From the NCBI GenBank assembly GCA_964577205.1, contig CAZNYG010000061.1:1-11919 (forward strand): a DNA stretch of 11,919 nucleotides. Direction: 5' to 3'. The translations under genes were made by a program, and so were the position numbers. Below are positions 1 to 6,029 of the stretch, piece after piece. How positions within the stretch are numbered: the first letter of the stretch is position 1; the number at the start of each line of letters is the position of its first letter. The DNA is from CAZNYG01 sp964577205 (lineage in GTDB: Bacteria; Elusimicrobiota; Endomicrobiia; Endomicrobiales; CAIRNS01). The notes beneath the pieces are model-generated. The model was given only the letters and a program-made list of their open reading frames with translations, was not told the origin of the DNA and searched no databases.

Positions 1-446
1 AGGAGCCCCACGATCTGGGCCATGGCACGCATGCGGAAGATCATAAGGAAAAAACCGATCAGCGTCACGGAAAGTGATACGGCGAACGCGCTGACGCGAA
101 CGCTGTCCGGGATCGCAATGACCCTGCCGGCGAACAGGTACGCCATGTACGTCAGCAGCACCGCGGCGGCCAGCGACAGCAGCGGGTTCAGCAGCAGGCC
201 GGGCGACTCGTCGGCCTGCATGACGCGGGAAATGTATGACAGGAACCAGGGAATGAGCGCCGCCTTTATGACGAAAAGCAGTCCCGCGACCACATACAAT
301 TCAGTGCTTTTTTCCGTATGGGCCGAGGAGAACGTCAGCACGCTGAGGAAAAACGAACTGTAGGCGAACCCGCGGATGAGAGCGGCTGTCCGGCGGGCGA
401 TGACCATCCGGTACGTCATAAGGAGAACTCCGAATAACGCGATCAT
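1..446 (-). CDS. hyfE: Hydrogenase-4 component E-like membrane subunit (partial)
   Basis: Membrane subunit of a group 4 [NiFe]-hydrogenase or formate-hydrogenlyase-like complex, expected to sit in the proton-translocating membrane arm. I translated the reverse strand directly: 148 codons are open from the ATG at 446 to the window edge, with no stop. The gene is therefore cut at its 3' end; E. coli HyfE is about 216 aa. The product is almost wholly hydrophobic, with about four membrane spans. A segment after residue 138 (FRMRAMAQIVGL) matches the place where HyfE proteins have a conserved Arg/Gln-Ile-x-Gly stretch before ENG. The start overlaps the hyfC stop as ATGA (446-443), and GGTGGTGGG lies just upstream, so translation is probably coupled to hyfC. 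The assignment rests partly on gene order (hyfB-hyfC-hyfE). It could be a more distant NuoK-like or MrpC-like relative. Confidence 0.75.
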   Translation of the reverse strand, partial: MIALFGVLLMTYRMVIARRTAALIRGFAYSSFFLSVLTFSSAHTEKSTELYVVAGLLFVIKAALIPWFLSYISRVMQADESPGLLLNPLLSLAAAVLLTYMAYLFAGRVIAIPDSVRVSAFAVSLSVTLIGFFLMIFRMRAMAQIVGL

Positions 447-1342
447 ATGCCCACCACCGATGAGACAAGAGCCAGGCCCGCCACTATAAACGCGAATGAA
501 AGGAATTCCGGCACGCGCAGAAGGCGCATCTTTGCCACTCCCGTTTCAGTGATCGCTACGGCGACGGCGATCCCCGCCACTTTTAACAGGTAGATCCCCG
601 CCGCCGCCGGCCATGCAGCGGAAGTCCCCGGCAGCACCGCGGCTGTAAGGGAGAACCAGACTATCTGGCGTATATGGGAAGAGGCCTGGATCAGCCCGAG
701 CGAAGCGCCGGAATATTCCAGAACCATGGCCTCGTGTATCATCGTCAGCTCAAGATGCGTTTCCTGATTGTCCACCGGTATGCGGGAAGTCTCGGCAAGC
801 GCCACCAGGAACAGCGCCCCGGCCGCAAGAACGGAAGAAAGACGTATGCCGTGAGCGCCCGCAATTCCGGCCGCCGTCGTCGAATCCCCGGTCAACGCGG
901 CTGCCAGGATCGCCAGCACCGCGACCGGTTCCGCCAGAGAAGAAACGAACATCTCGCGGGATGAGCCCATACCGCCGAACGCGCTTCCGGTGTCAAGGCC
1001 CGCCAGCGCCGCGAACCAGCGGCCGAGGGCCATAAGGAATATCAGGACCAGAAGATCGCCCATAAAGACCCAAGCCAGCCCGGGGACGAGAGAAGGAACG
1101 ATGAAGAGCGCGGCGGCGGAAGATCCGAACACTACTGAAGGCGCGGCGCGGAACAGCCAGGACGAATTCTCCGGTATGATCTCGTCCTTGGCAAAGAGTT
1201 TGGCGAGGTCATAATACGGCTGCAGCACCCCCTGCCCGCGGCGCATGCGCAGCGAGTTCTTGATCTTCCTTATACAGCCGCTGACCAGCGGCGAAACGAC
1301 GATGAGAAGCGCGGCCTGCGCCGCAATGATCAATAGTTCCAT
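443..1342 (-). CDS. hyfC: Hydrogenase-4 component C / NuoH-like subunit
   Basis: NuoH/HycD/HyfC-family integral membrane subunit (299 aa) that links the peripheral hydrogenase module to the ion-pumping arm. Family landmarks seen are RRGQGVLQPYYDLAKL (residues 34-49), a GGMGSSREMFVSSLAEP loop (123-139) and the acidic loop AETSRIPVDNQETHLELT followed by MIHEAMVLEYSG (183-212), plus about eight hydrophobic spans. E. coli HyfC is of similar length. I chose the ATG at 1342. An in-frame TTG at 1387 would add 15 residues, but these are encoded by an AT-rich palindrome and lack family similarity. The ribosome-binding site is weak (GAG about 13 nt upstream). The gene follows hyfB after 80 bp and overlaps hyfE by ATGA, so it is a middle gene of the operon. 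Confidence 0.9.
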   Translation of the reverse strand: MELLIIAAQAALLIVVSPLVSGCIRKIKNSLRMRRGQGVLQPYYDLAKLFAKDEIIPENSSWLFRAAPSVVFGSSAAALFIVPSLVPGLAWVFMGDLLVLIFLMALGRWFAALAGLDTGSAFGGMGSSREMFVSSLAEPVAVLAILAAALTGDSTTAAGIAGAHGIRLSSVLAAGALFLVALAETSRIPVDNQETHLELTMIHEAMVLEYSGASLGLIQASSHIRQIVWFSLTAAVLPGTSAAWPAAAGIYLLKVAGIAVAVAITETGVAKMRLLRVPEFLSFAFIVAGLALVSSVVGI

Positions 1343-1356
1343 AGTGGCATCTATCT

Positions 1357-1384
1357 CAAATTTCAAATCGCATTTTGAAATTTG
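1357..1384. repeat. AT-rich perfect inverted repeat between hyfB and hyfC
   Basis: CAAATTTCAAA (1357-1367) and TTTGAAATTTG (1374-1384) are perfect reverse complements of 11 bp separated by 6 bp. Further short copies of the same motif follow (GCAATTTGCAA, 1384-1394). The stretch is strikingly AT-rich inside a GC-rich operon and ends about 15 bp upstream of the hyfC ATG. In mRNA it would form a hairpin next to the hyfC ribosome-binding region. There is no U-tract, so it is not a standard terminator. It may be a short dispersed intergenic repeat. Confidence 0.7.
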
Positions 1385-1422
1385 CAATTTGCAATACCGT
1401 TTGCACTGTGGCGCCCTTGCTT

Positions 1423-3234
1423 TCAGAACCGGTGCATGAACAGGATCAACGCCAGCATCGTGATGAATATGTAACCTATGTAAAGATGTATACTGCCCGG
1501 CTGCAGCCGACGCAGCTGCCGGGCCGCGGCAAACAAAAGAACGATTGCGCGATCGTAGACGCCCTTGAACATCGAGGTGGTATGCACCTCGTATTTAAAC
1601 GATTTGACGTGATAGGTCGCTTCGCGTATCGTCTCGGTCCTGCGGTAAGGACGCAGCATGAAACTGAACGACAGCCTGAAAGGCTTTGAAAAAGCAGTGC
1701 CGGTGTATTCATTGTCGGGGCCCAGCGAATAATAACCGCATCCCCATATCCTGTCCCGCCGGAACGCGCGCAAGCGAGAGACGAACAGAGCGATGCCGGT
1801 AAAAACCGCCAGCACTCCGGCTATCACGAGCGGGGACGTCACGGCTTTGCCCGCGCCGGAGATGAACCACATGAAGGCGCCTGAAGGCGTGCGCCCTCCA
1901 AACCCAAGCACCGAAGACGAGACATCCAGGCAACCCCCGAAAAAATATGGCGCGCCAAGCCCCATGGCAGCGGCCATGAATGCCAGGAAGAACATAGGTA
2001 TAGTCATGCTGGAAGGCGATTCCACGGCGTTCGCCGCGTGATGACTGCGCGGCATTCCAAGAAATGTTATCCCGAACACCCGTACGAAACAGGCGGCGGC
2101 AAGCCCGCCCGTGAGAGCCAGAATTGCGGCGGCAAGAGGCATACTGTATTTAAAAGCTGCGGTCCCCTCGGAAGCGGCCCGGAAGAACGACTGCAGAATG
2201 AGCCATTCGCCGGCGAAGCCGTTCAGTGGAGGGATCGCGGCGATGGCCATGGCCCCGATAAAAAAGGCTAGCGCCGTACGGGGCATCTTTCTGACAAGGC
2301 CTCCGTACTGCTCGATATTCTTCGTGCCGGTACCTTCGACGACGCTGCCCGCCCCCAGGAAAAGAAGGCTTTTGAACACGGCATGGTTAGCCGTGTGAAA
2401 CAGGCCTGCCGCAAGCGCGAATGCAGCCGCTCCGGGCATATTCCGGCTGGCGCAGACAAGAGAAGCCCCGAACGCGAGCAGGATGATGCCGATATTTTCA
2501 ATACTCGAGAAAGCGAGGATCCTCTTCAGGTTCCGTCCGGTCAGGGCGAACATAATGCCGGTGAAACAGGACAAAGCGCCCAGGGTAAGCAGCGTGTTCC
2601 CCCACCATGAGGGCCCGGCACCCAGCGTGCCAGGAATGAAGCGTATCAACCCGTAGATACCCATTTTGATCATGACACCGGACATGGCCGCCGATACATG
2701 GCTCGGCGCCGCTGGATGAGCGGCTGGAAGCCAGATGTGGAGAGGTACCATGCCGGCCTTGGTGCCGAAACCGGTCAGCAGCAGCACGAACACGAGGCTT
2801 CTTAGATGAGCGGGCATAAGACGGCAGGCTTCTTTCATCGCGGAGAATTCGAACGAGCCGGTATACTGGTACATAAGAAGAAAAGCCACCGTAATGCAGG
2901 CGGTGGCAAGATGGGTCATGACTATATAGAGAGCGCCGGCGCGCACAGAAGAAGCGTTTTCCGTACCGGCAACGATAAGGTAATAGGAAAGCAGGGACAT
3001 GACTTCCCAGGCGACAAGGAAGAAAAGGGCGTTGCCGGCCGTAACCACGGCAAGCATCGACGCGATGAACAGGACGAACGCCAGCCCGCCGGACAGGCGG
3101 CTTACTCTGTCCATGTGCCGGCAATATCCGACAGAATAGATCGCGGCCGGCAGGGCCACCAGCAGTATGAGAACGATAAAAAATAATGAAAGCGGGTCAT
3201 GTAAACACGACCAGCTCAAATTAAATATGTTCAT
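1423..3234 (-). CDS. hyfB: Hydrogenase-4 component B / NuoL-M-like ion-translocating subunit
   Basis: Antiporter-like membrane subunit (603 aa) of the Mrp/NuoL-M-N superfamily, expected to move protons or Na+ as part of a membrane-bound hydrogenase complex. Conserved charges of the ion path can be seen: Glu in LVAWE (E77), Lys in GTKAGMVPLHIWLP (K159), the HPAAPSHVSAAMSGVMIK helix (K190), LKRILAFSSIENIG, and a Lys in NHAVFKSLLFLGAG. PPLNGFAGEW is typical of the family. Compared with E. coli HyfB (about 672 aa), the first two membrane helices appear to be absent. A TAA lies 3 bp before the ATG, so a longer in-frame start is impossible. No Shine-Dalgarno is evident (CACTAAAAA before ATG). It is the first gene of a hyfB-hyfC-hyfE operon behind the promoter at 3329-3356. 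Confidence 0.88.
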   Translation of the reverse strand: MNIFNLSWSCLHDPLSLFFIVLILLVALPAAIYSVGYCRHMDRVSRLSGGLAFVLFIASMLAVVTAGNALFFLVAWEVMSLLSYYLIVAGTENASSVRAGALYIVMTHLATACITVAFLLMYQYTGSFEFSAMKEACRLMPAHLRSLVFVLLLTGFGTKAGMVPLHIWLPAAHPAAPSHVSAAMSGVMIKMGIYGLIRFIPGTLGAGPSWWGNTLLTLGALSCFTGIMFALTGRNLKRILAFSSIENIGIILLAFGASLVCASRNMPGAAAFALAAGLFHTANHAVFKSLLFLGAGSVVEGTGTKNIEQYGGLVRKMPRTALAFFIGAMAIAAIPPLNGFAGEWLILQSFFRAASEGTAAFKYSMPLAAAILALTGGLAAACFVRVFGITFLGMPRSHHAANAVESPSSMTIPMFFLAFMAAAMGLGAPYFFGGCLDVSSSVLGFGGRTPSGAFMWFISGAGKAVTSPLVIAGVLAVFTGIALFVSRLRAFRRDRIWGCGYYSLGPDNEYTGTAFSKPFRLSFSFMLRPYRRTETIREATYHVKSFKYEVHTTSMFKGVYDRAIVLLFAAARQLRRLQPGSIHLYIGYIFITMLALILFMHRF

Positions 3235-3328
3235 TTTTTAGTGAATAAATATAACGGGTAGGGAGGTCTGTGCCGTGCGGCCTGTGCTCGTTACGAGACT
3301 ATCAAAGATACTGGAAATCCTTTCCGTC

Positions 3329-3356
3329 ATTGTATCATTTTTTTTCAGCGAGTCAA
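3329..3356 (-). promoter_or_regulatory. Predicted sigma70 promoter of the hyf operon
   Basis: On the minus strand TTGACT (3356-3351), a 16-bp spacer and TACAAT (3334-3329) with a TG one base upstream (TGATACAAT) make an extended -10 promoter close to consensus. The expected start near 3322 gives a 5' leader of about 88 nt before hyfB. That leader holds three short dyads: GGAAA-TCC-TTTCC (3313-3325), CTCG-TTA-CGAG (3287-3297) and GCCG-TG-CGGC (3272-3281). I recognise no operator or known riboswitch. Confidence 0.7.
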
Positions 3357-3371
3357 AATGACCGTCATCCC

Positions 3372-3410
3372 GCATTTAATATCGTCTCTGCACTTAAATA
3401 TCGTCGTTGC
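3372..3410. repeat. Imperfect 20-21 bp tandem direct repeat
   Basis: Two adjacent copies fit GCAYTTAA(A)TATCGTCKYTGC: 3372-3391 and 3390-3410, sharing a GC at the join. They lie upstream (minus-strand sense) of the hyf promoter and beside the octamer array. No function is known to me. The region does not encode a protein. Confidence 0.5.
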
Positions 3411-3418
3411 CAGTCACT

Positions 3419-3466
3419 TAATCTCCGGATCACCTGATCTCATAATCTCCCAATCTCTTATTCTCC
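3419..3466. repeat. Degenerate 8-bp tandem array (six units)
   Basis: Six consecutive octamers on the plus strand are TAATCTCC, GGATCACC, TGATCTCA, TAATCTCC, CAATCTCT and TATTCTCC. Positions 4, 5 and 7 (T, C, C) are invariant. As transcribed from the CDF gene (minus strand), the consensus is GGAGATTN, a purine-rich 3' tail starting 4 bp after the CDF stop codon. It gives no evidence of coding and forms no hairpin. Confidence 0.65.
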
Positions 3467-3469
3467 GCC

Positions 3470-4381
3470 TTACCGGTGCTGGCAATGGCCGCTATGCGGG
3501 GCGAAGGTGCAATCGCCGCAATTGCGGGCACATGGCTCCCCGTGGATCAGTACCTTAGTGTTCTTAAGGACATTCTCGATATCGGTCTCGACGCGGTCGC
3601 ATATTGTGTGAAATTCGCTTATCGTCATGCCGTGCGGCGTGGTGACATGGAGATCGATATGCTTGATGTTACCCGCCCGCCGCGTCCTCAGTTCATGGCA
3701 ATCGAGTAACTGGCCGCCGTAGCGCGATATGACTTCACGGATCCTGGAGATATCGTCGTCCGACAGTTTCATGTCCAGGAGCGGGCCGACAGCCCCGATC
3801 ATCAGTTCAACGGCTTCCTTGACAATAAAAAGAGCGATGCCTATGGCCACCACCGGATCAAGGAACCTGATGCCGGTCACCCAGATCAGCAGGAGCCCCG
3901 CCGCCACGCCCGCGGACGTGTAGACATCCGCTTTAAGATGCAGCGCGTCCGCTTCAATGGCGACCGATCCTTCTTCCCGCGCCACCAAGTAAAGTTTCCG
4001 GGACACGAAGAAATTGACCAGAGCGGAGATCAGCATGACGGCGACGCCGAGATGAATATCCTTTACTGACGATTGAATGATCAGTTTATGGATCGCTTCC
4101 TTAATTATGAGCACCGAAGCGACGAGAATAAGGATAGTCTCGATGACGCCAGAGATGTTTTCCATCTTCTCATGCCCGAACGGGTGCGTTTCATCGGGAG
4201 GACGGTCGGCGAACTTGACCGATAAATAGGCGATGACCGCCGCGATAAGGTCCATAAGCGAATGGATCGCCTCGGAAATGATACTGACCGCCCCGGTCAT
4301 GAATCCCACGATGAATTTAAGGATGATAAGGATGGTGTTCGACAGGATTGACAGGCGGGCCACACGGGATTTGCGGCTCAT
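3470..4381 (-). CDS. CDF-family cation efflux protein, zinc-type metal site
   Basis: Inner-membrane cation diffusion facilitator (303 aa) exporting a divalent metal in exchange for protons. The transport site is visible as H40-SLM-D44 in helix 2 and H148-LKA-D152 in helix 5. In this family, HxxxD in helix 2 instead of DxxxD is associated with Zn2+ (or Cd2+) preference, so I infer zinc. HPFGHEKME (66-74) and IHGEP (279-283) are family hallmarks, and the cytoplasmic C-terminal domain follows helix 6. The last 20 residues form a Cys/His-rich tail (C284, C288, C291, H296, H299, C300, H302) that is not part of the standard fold and probably binds metal. The ATG at 4381 has GAGGTG 5 nt upstream, so I prefer it to the TTG codon directly before it. 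The gene has its own promoter and structured leader. Confidence 0.92.
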   Translation of the reverse strand: MSRKSRVARLSILSNTILIILKFIVGFMTGAVSIISEAIHSLMDLIAAVIAYLSVKFADRPPDETHPFGHEKMENISGVIETILILVASVLIIKEAIHKLIIQSSVKDIHLGVAVMLISALVNFFVSRKLYLVAREEGSVAIEADALHLKADVYTSAGVAAGLLLIWVTGIRFLDPVVAIGIALFIVKEAVELMIGAVGPLLDMKLSDDDISRIREVISRYGGQLLDCHELRTRRAGNIKHIDLHVTTPHGMTISEFHTICDRVETDIENVLKNTKVLIHGEPCARNCGDCTFAPHSGHCQHR

Positions 4382-4397
4382 CAAAGCACCTCAAAGA

Positions 4398-4462
4398 CAC
4401 GGGATGTTAGTTTCAGGAAGTCCCGTGGCGGATCTCTGTGAAGCCACTGCCGGAATCCCGGC
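4398..4462 (-). promoter_or_regulatory. Structured 5' leader of the CDF exporter gene
   Basis: The predicted leader (about 4488-4382) contains three stems in transcript order. GCCGG/CCGGC has a 4-nt loop (4462-4449). GTGGC/GCCAC has a 13-nt loop (4447-4425). CACGGGA/TCCCGTG has a 17-nt loop (4427-4398) and ends shortly before the GAGGTG ribosome-binding site. The second and third stems share three bases (4425-4427), so their full forms are mutually exclusive, as expected of a switch. No U-tract follows, so control would act on translation. A metal-sensing role is inferred from the gene only; I cannot match the sequence to a known riboswitch class. Confidence 0.4.
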
Positions 4463-4494
4463 CCGGATACTGACCCTGCTCTTCCCTGCCGATA

Positions 4495-4523
4495 ATTATA
4501 TGGAAATAAACTTGTAATGTCAA
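4495..4523 (-). promoter_or_regulatory. Perfect-consensus sigma70 promoter of the CDF gene
   Basis: TTGACA (4523-4518), exactly 17 bp, then TATAAT (4500-4495) on the minus strand match both consensus hexamers and optimal spacing. Transcription should start near 4488. The promoter begins 37 bp after the trpB stop, so the CDF gene need not depend on the trp attenuator. No strong terminator separates it from trpB. Confidence 0.85.
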
Positions 4524-4560
4524 TATAAAAACAACGTAACGGCGCCGATGAAGCGGCAAG

Positions 4561-5817
4561 TTACAAAGACTTTGAAAGGCGAATATACTCCTCACGCAGA
4601 AAATCAGCCCAGACGGCGCGGCTCCCTATTTCCGGCGCGGTTATAAAAAGGTCTTTGTCGCCGCGTCCCGACACGTTGACCACCACGCTCTGTTCAACGG
4701 AAAGTTCAGGCACGATCTTCAGCGCGGCGGCAAGCGCGTGCGCCGACTCGAGCGCGGGAATGATACCCTCGTTCCGGGCGAAAAACGTGATCGCCTTCAG
4801 GACATCGCTGTCCATCGCGTACGTGAGTTCGACCCTTCCTCCATCGTGCAGGAAAGCCAGTTCCGGGCCGATGCCGGCATAATCGAGCCCCGCGCTGATC
4901 GAATGCGTGGGCAGGAGGCCGTCGGCGTCATGCAGGAACAGCGACCGGTATCCCTGGAACACGCCTTTCTTTCCTCTGCCCTGGAAACGCACCGCGTGCT
5001 CCCCGGGCCTGCTCCCTTTTCCCCCTCCTTCCACCGCGATAAGACGGACGGATCTTTCCTCTATGAACGGAGCGAACAGGCCCATGGAGTTCGACCCTCC
5101 GCCCGCGCACGCTATAAGAATGTCGGGCAGGCCGCCGAACCGTTCGCGGCTCTGCGCTTTTACTTCCTGTCCGATAACGGACTGGAATTCCTTTACGATG
5201 CGCGGGTAAGGCGACGGGCCCAAAGCGCTCCCGACAAGATAATGAGCGTCGTCGTGCTCCGCGTCCCATGCCTCGAAAGCCGCGTCCACCGCGTCGGTCA
5301 GCGTTTTCGTGCCCCTGTGCACCGGGATGACCCGCGCGCCCAGCGTCTCCATCCAGAAAACATTCGGCCTCTGGCGGCGCGCGTCATTGGCCCCCATATA
5401 GATGTCGCAGGACAGCCCCAGCGTCGCGGCCACCGTGGCCGTTGCAAGGCCGTGCTGGCCCGCTCCCGTCTCCGCGATCAGTTTCTTCCTACCCAGCTGG
5501 AGCGCCAGGAGGCCCTGTCCCAGCGCGTTGTTGATCTTGTGGGCTCCCGTATGGCTGAGCCCCTCCATCTTGAGATACAATCGCCCCCCTCCCAGTTTCT
5601 TTGTAGTGTTCCTGGCAAAATACAGCGGGGTCGGCCTGCCGACGTAATGCGTCCGCAGTTCCTCCAGCTTTTCCCGGAACGCCCTGTCTGCCCGGCAGCG
5701 CTCGAACACCTGTTCCAGCCGGTCCAGGTCTCCCGACAGTCTCTCCGGCACATACCGTCCGCCATACGGCCCGTAATAACCCTTCTTCTGCTGCTTTTTC
5801 GTCGCGGCCACTTTCAT
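4561..5817 (-). CDS. trpB: Tryptophan synthase beta chain
   Basis: PLP-dependent enzyme (418 aa) that condenses indole with L-serine to give L-tryptophan, normally as an alpha2-beta2 complex with TrpA in the cytoplasm. Seen in the sequence: GPYGGRYVPE near the N-terminus (16-25), HTGAHKINNALGQ with the PLP lysine K94, E116 in AETGAGQHG, the phosphate-cradling CAGGGSNSMG (237-246) and SGRGDKD (383-389) near the C-terminus. It looks like the standard TrpB1 type, with about 20 extra C-terminal residues. I chose the ATG at 5817 (AGGAG 7 nt upstream). The same frame stays open to 5982, but that part is the attenuator, not protein. No trpA or other trp gene is next to it. Expression is predicted to be controlled by the trpL attenuator at 5845-6058. 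Confidence 0.97.
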   Translation of the reverse strand: MKVAATKKQQKKGYYGPYGGRYVPERLSGDLDRLEQVFERCRADRAFREKLEELRTHYVGRPTPLYFARNTTKKLGGGRLYLKMEGLSHTGAHKINNALGQGLLALQLGRKKLIAETGAGQHGLATATVAATLGLSCDIYMGANDARRQRPNVFWMETLGARVIPVHRGTKTLTDAVDAAFEAWDAEHDDAHYLVGSALGPSPYPRIVKEFQSVIGQEVKAQSRERFGGLPDILIACAGGGSNSMGLFAPFIEERSVRLIAVEGGGKGSRPGEHAVRFQGRGKKGVFQGYRSLFLHDADGLLPTHSISAGLDYAGIGPELAFLHDGGRVELTYAMDSDVLKAITFFARNEGIIPALESAHALAAALKIVPELSVEQSVVVNVSGRGDKDLFITAPEIGSRAVWADFLREEYIRLSKSL

Positions 5818-5844
5818 TTCCCTGCTCCTTTTCAGAGGGCCGCC

Positions 5845-5883
5845 AAAAAAAATGACGGCCGCTCGATAATGACGACGGCCGTC
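5845..5883 (-). terminator. Second intrinsic terminator in the trp leader
   Basis: In the transcript GACGGCCG (5883-5876) pairs perfectly with CGGCCGTC (5861-5854). TCG/CGA extends the stem inward past one bulged G, and A plus eight Us follow (5852-5845). It lies only about 28 nt before the trpB ATG. It is stronger on paper than the first terminator. GCCGTCG in its 5' arm (5879-5873) is perfectly complementary to CGACGGC in the 3' arm of the first terminator (5906-5900). Confidence 0.8.
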
Positions 5884-5890
5884 CGGACAA

Positions 5891-5924
5891 ACAAAAAACG
5901 CCGTCGATACAAGCCGACAGCGTT
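5891..5924 (-). terminator. First intrinsic terminator (trp attenuator)
   Basis: AACGCTGTCG (5924-5915) pairs with CGACGGCGTT (5906-5897) over 10 bp with one G-U pair, around an 8-nt loop. A run of six Us follows, two of them within the stem. This is the classic 3:4 terminator of a leader-peptide attenuator and lies 31 nt after the trpL stop codon. Confidence 0.85.
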
Positions 5925-5956
5925 TACCTTTTACAACAACGACAGCGTATCGGCTT
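5911..5956 (-). promoter_or_regulatory. Antiterminator hairpin of the trp attenuator
   Basis: AAGCCGATA (5956-5948) pairs with TGTCGGCTT (5919-5911) over 9 bp with one G-U. The second strand overlaps the 5' arm and loop of the first terminator, so the two structures exclude each other. The first strand begins inside the UAA stop codon of the leader peptide. A ribosome that finishes the peptide would cover it. A ribosome stalled at the two Trp codons, 20 nt upstream, would leave it free. Confidence 0.8.
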
Positions 5957-6023
5957 ACCCCTGGAGGATAAACCGCCACCATGACTGGACTGCGATGAAC
6001 ATGATGCTGTGCCGCTGGTTCAT
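5955..6023 (-). CDS. trpL: trp operon leader peptide with tandem Trp codons
   Basis: A 22-residue ORF starts MNQRHS, has two consecutive Trp codons (residues 15-16, bases 5981-5976, in QSWWRF) and ends QG before UAA. It is followed at once by the antiterminator and terminator pair and then trpB, which is the arrangement of ribosome-stalling trp attenuators. The peptide itself should have no role beyond sensing charged tRNA-Trp. There is no Shine-Dalgarno. The predicted -10 box ends 6 bp before the ATG, so transcription probably starts at or within a base of the A of AUG. Leaderless trpL is known in rhizobia (Sinorhizobium meliloti). Confidence 0.88.
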   Translation of the reverse strand: MNQRHSIMFIAVQSWWRFILQG

Positions 6024-6029
6024 TGCATA

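Noticed and set aside
1343..1387. An upstream TTG start for hyfC giving 15 more residues.
   Set aside because: The extension is encoded by the AT-rich palindrome. The ATG at 1342 gives the usual NuoH/HyfC N-terminus.
4385..4490. Plus-strand resemblance to the 3' part of a cobalamin riboswitch (AAGCCACTG followed by a CCGG hairpin).
   Set aside because: No B12-box or complete core can be laid out, and no plus-strand gene lies downstream. The same DNA is explained as the leader of the minus-strand CDF gene.
5818..5982. A 55-residue N-terminal extension of TrpB in the same frame.
   Set aside because: It is encoded by the terminators and lacks similarity to TrpB. The ATG at 5817 has a good Shine-Dalgarno and the family N-terminus.
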